A program made the translations under genes and the position numbers. From Owenia fusiformis (Eukaryota > Annelida > Polychaeta > Sabellida > Oweniidae): DNA of 64,000 nt. The notes beneath the pieces were generated by a model that searched no databases, was not told the DNA's origin, and saw only the letters and a list, made by a program, of their open reading frames with translations. Location of the stretch: NCBI GenBank assembly GCA_903813345.2, contig CAIIXF020000008.1, forward strand, positions 21,684,822 to 21,748,821. Direction: 5' to 3'. Below, piece after piece: positions 24,798 to 37,685 of the stretch. Numbering within the stretch: position 1 is the first letter of the stretch; each line of letters begins with the position of its first letter.

Positions 24798-25311
24798 AAA
24801 ATAATAATTACATCCCAATTCTTAAAACATGCTTCTATTAGGATACTGTTAGAGTCTCAAAAGGCAACAAGAACATTCATTTTTGAAACAAGAAAATTAA
24901 GTCCCCCCAAAAATGCCCATAAGAGGATTTATTCTCAAGATCTTCATGTAATTGCTCGTGAGAATTTATTAAAAATATTTTTATTTCCATTCACATGTCT
25001 TATTATCAGTCAAAATCAAAGTTAAGCCAATTGCTTTCATTTCTTGTATTAGAAAATGGCAAAATTTTGACAAAAATAGCATCTTTCAAAGTTGACCTTT
25101 AAAAACCACCCTAATGTCAAGTCAAATGTCTAAATTCTCAGAAATCACATTTTAAGTAATAAGTCATACTTCTTCTTCAATTCCATGTCAATTACTTGTT
25201 TTGTAGGGGGGCTTAAAGAGGGGTTTACCGCCACCTGTCCTTTATATGAGGACAATATTATAACACTGAGGCAAGGTCACAACTTGCAACACATTCTTGC
25301 ATTCTAGCATG

Positions 25312-25457
25312 TAATTTCACAATCTCTTTTTAATATGCAGGTCATTTATGTAACTCTTACATATTCAGTAAGGCTAAAGAAATATAATTTCACAATCTCT
25401 TTTTAATATGGAGGTCATTTATGTAACTCTTACATATTCAGTAAGGCTAAAGAAATA
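25312..25457. repeat. tandem duplication, 73-bp unit, two copies
   Basis: TAATTTCACAATCTCTTTTT through TTCAGTAAGGCTAAAGAAAT occurs twice with a single obvious substitution (TGCAGG against TGGAGG), indicating a recent duplication. Confidence 0.9.
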
Positions 25458-27511
25458 AATTTTTGTTTAGTATAACACATATTTTTGGTGAAGGATAATT
25501 AGATGTCAAGTTTTTTTTTATAAAAACTACTATGTTTATGTATTCTAACATATTTTTCTGACAAAATATATTATAAAATAAGATATATTATTTGCTAAAA
25601 TTACCCTGTCTTAATGAAGTTTAAAATGAATGCTAAGCAAGTGATAGATTTACTCTACCCTTATTCAGATAAAATGAATAGACAATTTTATGCTAAATCC
25701 TTAATCAGATTGGACTGTCTGTCACCTTTGTCTAAACAGCTTATGTAACACAGAAATGTGCTCAGCATTAGTTTATCACTGCCTATATAAAAATTATCTT
25801 TGTAAAAGTGAGAAAAATTATATCAATTAGTCAATGGCCTTCTATTAAGCCTCTGCCCAGCCCACCCCTGCTACCATGGTGATTTCCCCCAAACTGTGTT
25901 TGTAAATATGTTGAATGCAAAGAAGGGGTGGGAGGAGGGGTTGCAATAGAACTTCTCTATATTAGAATACTGTAAGGACTGACTTGCTAAGTATCAATCT
26001 TACACTAGGAATTATTACAGCTTATATCATATGATCATGAGGAGTGTATCCAAGGTGATAGCAACTGATCACTGATTTAGGAGGTCACCACGCTCTCAAT
26101 GATTATGTATATTTTAACAAGAATAAAATGCCAAACTGTTCTTAATAAATATAATACATAAAAAATCTTTGGATTTTGAAATTGTGAAATACTGGGAGAC
26201 AATAATGAGTCTGGTTGACTAATTCTGTCACTACCTCAGGGCATGGGTAGGTGGGAGAAAAAAGTTAATGATTGCATTGTCGCTATATGTTTATATAATG
26301 TACTTAGAATAATTAAATTATAGGTATATAACAATCACTTACATGTTCATGTATATCAAATCTTGAAATAACAATATACAAGTATCTAGTAATCCTACAT
26401 TGTAACCATTAGCACAATCTTCTTAATAAGATAACAAATGGTATATTCTGTAGAAAATAAATAATCTAGTATAATTCAATATTCAAAGACACTATATTCT
26501 GCCCATACTATAATTGTACAGAAAGACCAGTGATCAGCCCAGCATGAAGCTTCACTAAGTAGTGCACCTTGTAAAAAATGTGAATTTAACCATCGTTTTG
26601 ATATTCTATGTGCACCCTGATATTTTAATAAAATGGTATATTTAGACATATATTCTGCCAAAAAATCAAATGTTTAACGAAGCATTGTGAGATCCATAAC
26701 ATTTAATATCTCCTGAAGACACTTGGATTATCAAGAATGATTGGCAAGTGTTAACCGAATTCCAGTTCCTGTTGAGAACTACATCTGTAAATCAGTCTTT
26801 ATATTTTCTCTTACTAATGGTTGTTGTACAAACTTGGCTGGATTAGACCCTAAACACCTTACAAAGATAACAGTGATTGGCAAGTTAATAGAAAATATCT
26901 TGAACAAGCTGTAAAAAGTTAAACAGCACTCTAGTAAGCACATATCTTCCAAGGTTCTCTCTAAGCAAGGAATATTCATCTTAAGATAAAACAAGTCCGG
27001 AAGAAAAAAGAACATGATAATGATAACCATATCACATAATTCTATAAATCCCTGGAAAGTCTGTCATGTTTTACAAAACATAATATTAATAAGTCTTATG
27101 TTCATGCCTTTCATCTAAACTAACTGTAATGTTCTGACTTAACATGTTCAACTGTATGAGGAAAATATCAAAATTGGTCCCACCAGCATGATTTTCATCA
27201 GTTATCAAAATCTGGACTTTGTTAGAAATATACTTTTGACATAGTTAAGTTGCTTCATTGTTTGTTGATCAAGTATAAAATATCAAGATATTGTTTTTCG
27301 TATTACAGAATAACATGTATCATTATTAGGGGAGAGGGGGCATTTAATGTCAACAGGCAGAAAAGGGACATATAATGAGTGATGTGTTATCTTGTTTGAG
27401 TCATGATTTTCACCTCTTGCTTCAATACTTGTTAGAAAGTGTAGCATATTACATGTATTCTAGATGTGGTTGCTATAGAGTCTCACTGCTGCTTGTACCA
27501 CAAGCTAAAAC
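25458..27511. other. PRKD intron 1 sequence, nothing recognised
   Basis: Only short unsupported frames. Confidence 0.4.
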
Positions 27512-29852
27512 AACCAGAACAACGGCAACGCCAAAGCGTAGCGAATCCCATCGAACAGAAATGGCTGGCATTTTTACAAATGAATAGCAAATATCATAAA
27601 ACAACACACCAGAAAGCCCTCCATTTTCAAAATGGTTGCTCACTAGCCAAGTTGTCATCAGAAGAAATAATATGCTTTTTAGCCACCTCTGTAGCCACCT
27701 CTAAAATTTTTGAAAAATCGCACACGTACTTGTAAAATAACACACATAAAAGTGGTGGCCATTTTTCAAAACGGCCGACTACTCCCCAAAGTTTTATTAG
27801 ACAATGTGCCATGTTTAAAGTATTCACATATCAAATATGAACAAAATCACTCCACTACTTTTCGAGTTATAGTAAAATACGTTAAAATGGCGGCCATTTT
27901 TCAAAATGGCCGCCGTCTACCAAAAGTGTCTTTAGACAGTGTACAATGCTTATAGTATTCACATACCAAATATGAACAAGAACACAAATGTCTACAAAAT
28001 GTCCCGACCAATTGGTGATCCCATCAAATGGTTATCCTGAAAATGAGTAGACAAGACTTTACCAACACAATTTGAGGACGGAAAATCCAAAATGGCCACC
28101 TTAAAATTTACCCAGATTTTCAAACTAAGAACCACCCCTGAAAATTTTTAATTGATCCGTCACACAGTTAACTAGAAAACATGTAAACAAGACTTTACAG
28201 ACAAGATTTTAGGATGGAAAATCCAAAATGGCTGCCTTGACATTTACCCAGAATGTCAAAAAACTAATCTGTTCCTAGATTTTCATACTAAGAATCATCC
28301 CTGAAAATATGACATCGATCTACCAAATGGTTCACCTAAAAAGGCGTAGACAAGACTTTACAGACAAGATTTTAGGACAGAAAATCCAAAATGGCTGCCA
28401 TGACATTTACACAGAATGCCAAAAAACTAATCAGATGTAGATTTTCACACTAAGAATCATCCCTGAAAATTTGAAATTGATCTACCAAACGGTTCACCTA
28501 AAAACGCGTAGACAAGACTTTACAGGCAAGATTTTAAGACGGAAAATCCAAAATGGCTGCCTTGACATTTGCCCTGATTGCCAAAAAACTAATCAGTTCT
28601 ACATTTTCATACTAAGAATCATCTCTGAAAATTTGAAATTGATCTACCAAACGGTTCACCTGAAAACGCGTAGACAAGACTTTACAGACAAGATATTAGG
28701 ACGGAAAATCCAAAATGGCTGCCTTGACATTTACCCAGAATGCCAAAAAACAAATCAGATCTAGATTTTTATACTAAGAATCATCCCTGAAAATTTGAAA
28801 TTGATCCACCAAACGGTTCACCTGAAAACACGTAGACAAGACTTCACAGACAAGATTTTAGGACGGAAAAATCCAAAATGGCCGACAATAAAAAAGTGAT
28901 TATGTGTTTTTGCTGATTTCTTCTTACAAAATTATCACATATAACTACTGTTAACAATAACATAGGCTTTTACAACAAAGTACATCTGAAATTATTTATA
29001 AAGCTACTAAATAGTTAAAGTATGAAAAGTCAAAAACACCATTCAATATGATACAAAGTATTAACGTACGCTAACTTTTCTTAAGACATTCAAAATGGTT
29101 GACATGACTGAGCTAACAGGTCCAAAATGTAATCAGATCTAGAATGAAGTGAGCTGAACAAGATTTTAAAGTTTTAAAAGCAACTGTGAAGCCGTTTTTC
29201 TTAAAGTTTGCAGACAAGGATTTTAGCATTTGACTTCAAAATGGCCGACAGGAAGTAGGTATCGAGTTAAAATTTTTTCATCCACATCTGTATGCACTCA
29301 TAAGTTATCCCTGAAAATTTGAAGGTGATATCTGTAGCGGTTTTGGAGAAAACTCCCGGACGTACGGACGGACGGACAGACGGACGGACGGACGTACGGA
29401 CAGACGGACGCGCCTAGGCCGACAATATGGCCCCACACTATGTGGTGTGGGGACATAACAAAATCGCTCAACTATTTTTTGTACAGCAAAAATCGTAAAA
29501 TGACGAGTAAAGGCCGCCATTTTTCAAGATGGCTGCCATGTGCTTCTTTAATATCTACATTTGTAGCATTATTAATGTCCTTTATAATTTCTTTACATTT
29601 AAAACATATTGCTATTACAGTTTTACATATTGCACCTAAATTACTGTAAAATCGGCACTAAAATGGCCGCCATTTTGAAATGAGCGGCCATTTTAAAAAT
29701 CGACTTTCGAGCAGAACTTGTACAAAATATGAACAAAATCTGGCCAACGGTATTTGAGTTATTGCCCGGACGGACGGACGGACGTACGTACGGATGGACG
29801 GACGGACGGAGGCGTTCCCTATATCCCTCCGAACTTCGTTCGATGGGATAAT
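27512..29852. mobile_element. pearl/Helentron-like element C, interrupted by a nested element
   Basis: The left end (AACCAGAACAACGGCAACG, hairpin CGCCAAAGCG, then ATCCCATCGAAC at 27545-27556) is homologous to element A. Internal units contain paired AAAATGGC(C/G)GCCATTTT-type segments. The right end has a (GGAC)n tract at 29767-29808 and a terminal hairpin 29822-29850 containing GTTCGATGGGAT, the exact inverse of its own left motif. Units resume after the nested element: AAATATGAACAA before it and AAAATCGCTC after it rebuild one repeat unit. Confidence 0.75.
27981..29458. mobile_element. pearl/Helentron-like element B, nested in element C
   Basis: The left motif ATGTCCC (27999-28005) is inverted at the right end as GGGACAT (29450-29456). 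About six tandem units with a period of about 160 bp follow, anchored on GTAGACAAGACTTTACAG. Then come a (GGAC)n tract (29355-29410) and a terminal hairpin TATG..CCCCACAC and GTGTGGGG..CATA (29426-29457). A 160-bp core repeat is the length reported for bivalve pearl elements. It is inserted between two A residues of element C. Confidence 0.75.
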
Positions 29853-30554
29853 AAGAATTGAGAGTTTGTCTTAATTGAATCTAAGAATTTTAACAGGTCA
29901 GCAGTTTTTATATGTAAACTTGAAAAGACACCAAAAAATTGCACTTTTATGAAAGTTAAACTCCATCATCATTTTGTTGGAATTAATGTGATTTTCAGAG
30001 TTGTATTAGTTATTCAATGAAAATGGGCTATTAAATTCTCTACCCTAAGAGCAACCTGGTGATTCAATTTGTCCATGCTGGGGGGAGCACTAATAAATGG
30101 TCAAATAAAGTCAAAATTACTTTTACAGGGAATATGCATTTCAAAATTCCTACTCCTTGGATGAAGTACTATACATCATACATCATTTTACATGGTACAT
30201 CATTTTGAGACACCTCTCCGTATTAGGACATATTAGCAGAGGCAATGATGATTTCAATATTTTTAGTAACATCTATTATTGTTATTAACAGCTTTTATTT
30301 ATTCAGCTTTGACATTTCTACAACACCAAACTTGTATGAAAAGAATCTCTTTCTGATGAAGTATCCCTTTATTGCATGTGGATGCAACAATCTTCTCTCC
30401 CTGAGAAATAAAATTCATGAATTCTTCATTTACCATTTTGCAATTCATATAACTTTCTTCTGATCCTGACCATTATAAATGAAGCTCTCTTTTACATTTA
30501 GCAAAATCATTTTTTAGGAAATAAGAAAAACTTCAGTAATAAAGCAGTATATAG
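29853..30554. other. PRKD intron 1 sequence, nothing recognised
   Basis: No repeat or coding signal was seen. A 72-codon plus-strand frame (30245-30463) has no motifs. Confidence 0.4.
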
Positions 30555-30558
30555 TTAA

Positions 30559-31097
30559 AGGCCGAGTTCTGGGAAATATTAACACAATTGAACATGTTGA
30601 ACAACTAAAATACATACTTTTTGTGGCTTGGTTGAATTCCAAGTTCCGATGTGCCTCATCAAGAAGACGATAGATTGGCAAAGATTATGTCAAGCGGAGT
30701 TTAGAATTTTTGTGCAAATTTTCTTCTTGGATCGAAAAATTTCATTTTAATTCGATTAACTTACGATAGGTGGCAAAAGGTCTAAAGGTAGGTCACGTGA
30801 CACAAAACAACGAATCATATGACACGAAACAATGATTCATTCGCCAGATGGCGCAGTTAAATGAGGTCAATTTTACGACAAACGAAAACCGTTTAGCTTA
30901 GCTTCAATTTTGCTCTCGCAGTCGAACGAAACTGACACTTCTTTCGTTGATATCTAGGTGAGTGATTTTTTTCAGGCTCCGGTATTTTGACAAAAGTAAG
31001 TTCACGTCGTAGCCATTCTTAGGGGCAGGTTTGAGGCACCAACGATTTATTTTGAAGTTTTTCTAAGGAATTATTCCCGATTTCCAGTATTGTCCCT
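30559..31097. mobile_element. MITE with TTAA target duplication
   Basis: It is flanked by TTAA on both sides (30555-30558 and 31098-31101). The imperfect TIR reads AGGCCGAGTTCTGGGAAAT at the left and AGGGACAATACTGGAAAT (reverse complement) at the right. A TTAA duplication is typical of piggyBac and Kolobok families. No transposase is present. Confidence 0.65.
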
Positions 31098-31101
31098 TTA
31101 A

Positions 31102-33060
31102 TGTATGTTCAACATTAGAGTGAATTGAGCACAGTATCACAGAAAGTTCAATGCTCTGAATGTTAGTTCATATCAGGCAGCATCAATTAAATACAAAATA
31201 TCTTATTATTCATAATGCATGTGACATAATCAGAGAGAAATTATTGTATATCAGCTCCCTAGATGGATGATGATGATGATTATGATGAAGAGGACACAGT
31301 TTATAAGATTTATCAGATTTTCCCAGAAACACACAATATGTTATTATCTGGTTAACCTCTAGACTAGCGTTACCTGAACAGTGAAAAACTGTTTATACAA
31401 AAAGAGTTGTTCAATGACGACAGAGACATTTCTAGCATCTTATTAACCTGTGCGATTAAAATATATTTTTATCCTGACTATTTTTACATCCCATGAATTG
31501 CTACTGACTTTTTGAGCATAAATACTTCTTGTTTTTTACTAGCTCAGATCATTGAATAATTTATCCAGCAAATATGATCATGCATGTTCATATGTAAATG
31601 ATCATGTTTGTTCATATATAATATACATAGGTAAGATAGATTTAGGATAACTAAAGCCAATTGCTTCTAGTTGAACGATGTGAGTTGCTCACTAAAAGAA
31701 AGAGAAAGTTATGAGCATTTGAACTGAAGCAGATTCCCTTCCGCACCGTGTACCAACTACATACCATCAAGAAATATAATAATTATACCTGCCTGCCTGT
31801 CATAGAGCTCTCAAGATGATGAGACCTCGAAGAAACCACTGCCTTATTTAATTTCCGTGATGTTCCATAAAAATGAGATTTACATAAAATATAGTAATCA
31901 AAGTTGACACTTAGCACTTAACATGATTCAATTTTAATTTGGTGACTCCTTCAATTTGGCAATCATGGCAAATATTTGCAGAGATAAATCCGGTAGCTAA
32001 ATTAAATAACGTCCAAATGAAGTAGATATACAGCAATTAAAATTAGAGATTCATTTTTAGGTTATTGCGATATGAAGAAAATATGTAACATTACATAAGG
32101 TGATCTCTAAACATAGACTTACTGGGTAATACAACCAATGGTGATCTTAAAAGAGCATTGCATCAAATTATAAATCTACATGTATATGCACTCTTGATGA
32201 CAAAAGTATATCTTGAGCCATCAACCCTTGCATCTGCCAATAAGCACTTTTCAAGCAGGAAAAAGGCAAAATAAAAGTTTTGCATATTTATTTAAGCTAA
32301 CAATCACATTCAATTTCAAATAAGGGCGGCAATAAAGACTCATCGTGAATTTTGCAGGTAATTGTAAATAAAAAATCGCAAAGTTCTGTAAGAATCAAAT
32401 ATGATTGATAATGCTCTAAAGAGTGAGTGACCTGACTATAGCATTGAATTGATTGATTTCACCCTGGATGTAATACTAGTCATCAATCTAACAATAGAAC
32501 TAAACATACAATATAATGATGTAAGGTTCATCTCAGGGAAAGTTTTATGTCAAAACATCATTGCCCTGGCTGTCATCACTCAGAGCTATAGGAAAATGAT
32601 TTTGTAAAGATCTTACATAACTTATTTCGTTATTTCTGTTTATTTCTTTCTTTATTATTTGATCTCACAAACCGAGATGGCTAAAACATAATTATTAATA
32701 AGGCAGCTCTGAGTTACAAGCTTGACAAAATCCACATAAAATTGTTATAAGCAAAATTATTTTTGCAAAATTAACTGTTTTAGACTCAGTAAAAAATCCT
32801 TTCAAAATAAAAATAACTACATGTACTTTCAAATAATAGAATCCCCTCCCCTCCACTACCTTCAAAGCTACTGGAACTCGGCACATGAGGGAGAAGTTTT
32901 TGGAACAAAACAGGACAAGCCAATTTCATAGCTTTTCAACAATTACATAAGATTTTGAATGAAAACTTATAAATAGCAAAATATTTAAGTTGCCAATGTT
33001 AACATTATAACTTAGTTCTACTCTCTGAATAAATTTTGTTCTACTCTGAAAATATTCTGT
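31102..33060. other. PRKD intron 1 sequence, nothing recognised
   Basis: Apart from an acidic 30-residue frame at 31263-31355 (plus), nothing coding was found. Several TTTATT (AATAAA on the minus strand) occur near 32640-32662 and could serve the minus-strand exons that end at 33061. Confidence 0.4.
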
Positions 33061-33154
33061 TCAGAAGGCCTCTATACCATTCTGTCCTGATGTTTTGTTG
33101 TTCCCTCCCATCCCTATAAGGAATGTGATCATCTTCCAAAATTCATCTGTGATT
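33061..33154 (-). CDS. terminal exon of an unassigned gene or isoform inside PRKD intron 1
   Basis: A 94-nt open segment begins after TAGCAG. With the split codon from the preceding exon it encodes ITDEFWKMITFLIGMGGNNK followed by TSGQNGIEAF and a TGA. The amino acid composition is coding-like, and the phase (2 to 1) fits the upstream exon exactly. The tandem acceptor TAGCAG would let one extra Arg be included or skipped. I do not recognise the protein. Confidence 0.55.
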
Positions 33155-33338
33155 CTGCTATCCAGTAATCTTATCATGGAACAAAGCTGTCTTGTTAAGC
33201 ACCATGCTTATTAGCTATTGTAAATTAATATTGTGACAATATGTTACCATAGTTACCCATATAGAGAAACATGCAATATCTCAGTAGAGAGACTTTACTA
33301 CAATGTACAATTCTAAATGAATTACATTCCTGATTTAC

Positions 33339-33481
33339 CGAGCATTTATATGAGAGCTGATGTCTTGAATTTCCTTAACTGTGGATGTTTCACCAGATCC
33401 CCATATATCTTTATTCTTTGGGGGTATGATAGCAATATTTTTCATAGTAAGCTCTGTCCTTACATAGAGGTTGGTTCCATC
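33339..33481 (-). CDS. internal exon of an unassigned gene or isoform inside PRKD intron 1
   Basis: The acceptor is TACATGTAG|GATGGAAC and the donor AATGCTCG|GTAAAT, 143 nt. The open frame from the acceptor reads DGTNLYVRTELTMKNIAIIP, then PKNKDIWGSG and a helical EIQDISSH segment. It is joined to the exon at 33061-33154 across a 184-bp intron, giving a 79-residue C-terminus. The entry phase is 0, the same phase in which PRKD exon 1 leaves, so a spliced PRKD exon 1-to-here isoform would be in frame. It could equally be a nested gene whose 5' exons I did not find. Function unknown. Confidence 0.55.
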
Positions 33482-35020
33482 CTACATGTACAGTAGACCA
33501 AACAAAAATAAAATTAAAGGTATGTTTCAAGTTTATCTTTTTTCAGATTCTTCTTCTCAATCCACCTAACTTTCTTTTATTACTGCGATATTGAGAATCA
33601 AATTATTAAAATAGGTTATCCCCGTCAAGTGATCTTTGAGAATAAAAGTTGTGATATATTCCTGCTTTCTAGCATTTTTCTCAACAGATCAGTGATTTGG
33701 ATCTAATTTATGCGTAAACGAATCACAAGAAACTAAAATATATCCAGTGCTTTCCATTCTGAAGAGTATCATTAAGTAAATGGTTAATAAAAATAAATTG
33801 GTTAGTTCCCAGAGAAAAATGTTACGAATAAGCCAGTCTTGTACTTGCTATATTCCTCATATGGTATACCTATCAGCTCCCTAAAGATTAATGCTTGTGG
33901 ATAAATACCAGAAAGAAAGAGATTTACTTGCTGCTTGTATTTAATAATAACTAACCAGGGATTTATAGAAACAGCTTATGGGATCACATAAATCACAATA
34001 AAAGATAAATTCACATTGAAATCTGGGGTAATGTGAACTTTGAAAGGTTGCAAGTACTGTAAATATGGATTCACCCTGTTGAAAGGACGAAACATCAACT
34101 TATTTTGAAAATTGGTATAATTGGGATTTATTATACTGTTGAAAAACTGGGATGTTTTTATATTTTTTAGCTCATATATGTTTGAAATAACATTCCTGAG
34201 ATGCAAATTATATTTCTAGCAGTGTTATTAAATACAAATAGTAACAATTACAGATATCAATACTGTATCTTACAATATTACATTATGGGTACTATCCCTT
34301 GAAAATCTAATAACACAGAGTACTTACTACTGATTTATCTCATTAATACAAAACAGCACCATAGCGATCTAATGATAAGCAATAAACTAGAATCAGATTT
34401 CACTTTCAAAAGGAACATTGTGATATAAATTATCCTTCAGTCTCCATTGCCACTTGTCTTCTAGGTTTTGCAATAAAGAATCACACAGTCTCTAACTTGA
34501 TTTATAAATCATTAAGGAGGTGCTACTTATTGATGCACTGTAGACAGATGGGGTGTTTGCATTCTACATGATGCAAGGATCTTACTGGATCATAGAGTAT
34601 TTGAATAAAATATGACATTTTTTCTATATAATAACAGATTGCACAAACATATGTTACATCACCCCATGATTATGGCAATATTAGTGAAATTATTAATTGA
34701 TAGAAAATCAACAAAAATGATATCTATGATGCACGGAGGTTATACTTGTGTTATTATAACTTTTATTGACATATAGTATCATAACATGATTACATTAGTC
34801 AGAACTATAAAAGTAACATTTTCCTTTTTAGAACATATAAAGAACATCATGAGATAAAATATATCATTGTCATGTGACTTTTCTCCACATCCTGATTTTG
34901 TCAAATCATCAATATTAAGTCAGAACAAGTTTGCTAAATCATGCTGAAATTCATTTCAAGTTATCAATTATAACAATTCACCCACTTATTAAATCATTTA
35001 CTTATTATAGACAAGGCAAT
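33482..35020. other. PRKD intron 1 sequence; expected location of upstream exons, none found
   Basis: I looked here for 5' exons of the 33339-33481 gene and found no convincing one. A short segment near 33840-33895 (minus, GELIGIPYEEYSKYKTGLF) is open but lacks a good donor. Confidence 0.4.
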
Positions 35021-35660
35021 AATGACAAAATGTCACCACCTAGTTGCTCACAATATTATAAGTTCAAAGATTTGAATTTCTGAGAACTCTGTAGATGATT
35101 TTGAAAGAAGGTCAATTTGAAACAAGTTTGTTGACCCTGAGAAGGTCATTGAAGGTAAAAACTCAAATTTAAAGTCAGATTTGAACTTCTGAGAAGATGA
35201 TTTTGAAAAAAATTGGTCAATTGGTTGAAGCAAGTTGAAAAAGACCTTTTTGACCTTGAGAAGGTCATTGGAGGTCCAATCTTTTTTGACCTTGAAAATG
35301 CCATTGAAGGTCAAAACTATATTCAGATTTGAACTTTTGAGAACTTGTAGATGATTTTAAAAGAAAATTGGTCAATTTGAAGCAAGTTGAAAAAATACCT
35401 TTTTTAACCTTTTTTGACCTTGAAAGGTCATCGAAGGTCAAATGTTAATTCTAGAGTCAGATCTGAACTTCTGAAAACTTGTAGATGATTTCAAAAGAAA
35501 TTGAAGTCAGTCTAAACAGTATTTGACTAGTCATTGAAAGTTGTAAGAAATTGTTACAGACGCCGATCGCCAACCGCCAATCACCAATCACCAACCACCA
35601 TCCGCCGTCACAAAAAATGGAGACCAACAATATGTCACCACTTTTTGGTGGTGACATAAA
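35021..35660. mobile_element. pearl/Helentron-like element D with AGGTCA-rich repeats
   Basis: The left motif ATGTCACCACC (35030-35040) is matched by its inverse GGTGGTGACAT (35647-35657). The right end is a perfect 11-bp stem hairpin, TATGTCACCAC and GTGGTGACATA (35631-35658). Inside are four degenerate units of 109-148 bp and, where A-C have (GGAC)n, a 7-bp CCAATCA/CCAACCG-type tract at 35570-35610. It has the same overall plan as elements A-C with unrelated sequence. Confidence 0.7.
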
Positions 35661-36165
35661 AATGGGAGCAGTAATGGAAAATGGAACAGTAGATTGTGCT
35701 CTTAAAAGAAGAACCTAAATATGAGACAAATATTTGTTACATGTCTGTTTTCTGTGTGAAGTATTTTACCATTTTGAAATGTGAAGCTCTATTTGAGCTG
35801 TAAGTACGACTAACAGAGTAAATATTGAACATCCACTCTGACTACTAATTACTCCTAATAGAACATATTTTCTAATTCCTGTATCATTGAATGCTACACC
35901 TTACTCTTAGCTGACATTATTTATATTGGGAAAGAAAATTGATATATGTTCGGAAAAAAGACTCAGAAATACTGTCTCAGGCATAAAATTAATTTAGATA
36001 ATATGTTATAATTACAATTAATTCAATAATTACTGATAATCCAACTATGCCCTGAAAACTAGGCACTTCATAATGTTCATACAACAATGAAGAAATCACA
36101 CAAAATAACATTTCAAAGCTGTTTCGTTTCATGCTAGAGTCATGTAAAGATTGAAGCAAGAAAAG

Positions 36166-36246
36166 TCCATCCTCTGAACACAGGGCTCCAGAACTCATAT
36201 CTCCTTAGTAGTGGATGACGTCTGGAACCCTGCATTCGGAGGATGG
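36166..36246. repeat. 81-bp palindromic repeat, copy 1
   Basis: CCATCCTCTGAACACAGGG pairs with CCCTGCATTCGGAGGATGG. A related copy lies at 39127-39212. Confidence 0.65.
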
Positions 36247-37683
36247 AAAGTCATTTAGTATTCTTTAATCAATATACAATGTACTTGTGGTGGTAACATA
36301 TAAACAAATTGTCCAATTCTCAAAGTAAAACAAATATGTCAATACATTTGATTCATTAGCTAATTTTCAAGTGGGTGCAAATGGATTTTCAGGTGGTTGC
36401 TGCGCCTATTTGCTTCAATGCTGGGGAGATAACTGATTAGATATGCAAAAGAGAAAGTATATTACCATGAAGGGTTTAGATATTTCATTTATTTTCTTTA
36501 TCTATTTATTTATTTATTACTTTTACAACAGTGGCACTACTAAAATTTAGTGTGCATCAAAAGAGACAAAAATACATAATCTTTATGTGTGGACATTAAA
36601 TCATGGATAAATACTTTGTACATCAGCTTATATATGTATTTTAGGCAAGATGTCCAATGCTGTCAAAATATTAAGAAAATCTGTTATGTAATATAAGCCC
36701 CATGATACTATAGCTTACAGTGACAGTTACCTTATTCAATTTCATTCAAATGTATATTTTTACACTTATCCAGAGAATTAAGCATTCTGATTTATAAGAG
36801 TCTGTGTCTATCTAAAGGAATAGTAGACTGTGGATCCCACAATAGGGAATTAGAATAAAACATTAGTTGCAAAGTTATGCATAGTATTCACATAAAAACA
36901 ACAATAAGGCTCTGTTATGACAAAATGACATTTCTACTATTATAGACTAGAGACAAAACTAATTCATTAATGATTCATTGCCATGGTAATGATAATTCAT
37001 TGAAATGTTATGATATCCCATAAGTTGTTGCCATGGTAACAGATATAGCCAAAAACCTAGACACGTTTATGATATGTCTTTATAGTAGGCGTAATTCTGA
37101 CCACTACTTATTGGTTTAATGAAAATTTTGCAAATATATTTCCATGGTTACTGATATTGTTAAAACGGTCTGCCTTTTAGAATATGTGACAAAATAAAAC
37201 TCTAATGTAAATCAAAAAAATTAAAATGAATTGATGAATAATATAGATAATATTTATACTTTTGTCCCTAGTCCACCAACCTATAGGAGGATTTCATTCA
37301 TGGTAAATATAATGACTTTTCTTTCATTTCCATAAATCAATAAAAGTATGTACCTCTTCAAGTTTTTATTATAGGTAATTCCCACTGCACTATTTTGTAG
37401 TCTTCAACATCACTACTCGCGAGAGTTTCAAGCAACATACTCATTTACTCTTAAATTACAGACAATTTAGTCAGAAAATCACATACAGGATTAGATTTTC
37501 TTCCTATACATATTGCTGAGATTAGATTCACAATTTACTCCAATAAAATTAAAAAAATAATAATAAAAAAGCTATCTTTGATTAGAACTTATCATTATGA
37601 AATCTGCAAAATCATCTTCAATAGCTAGCAATGTGACATGCCAATAGGGATTCAGAGTAGCATTAGATTTTGTTATTCTGTAA
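36247..37683. other. PRKD intron 1 sequence, nothing recognised
   Basis: No supported feature. Confidence 0.4.
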
Positions 37684-37685
37684 TA

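Noticed and set aside
31263-31355. Short plus-strand frame with TVYKIYQIFPE, recalling the STVYQIFPD segment before the PKD kinase domain
   Set aside because: Wrong strand, followed at once by a stop and flanked by non-coding sequence. Best taken as chance.
37345-37445. Minus-strand candidate first exon (MSMLLETLASSDVEDYK...) for the unassigned intronic gene
   Set aside because: The frame hits a stop before the only good donor, and no link to 33481 can be made.
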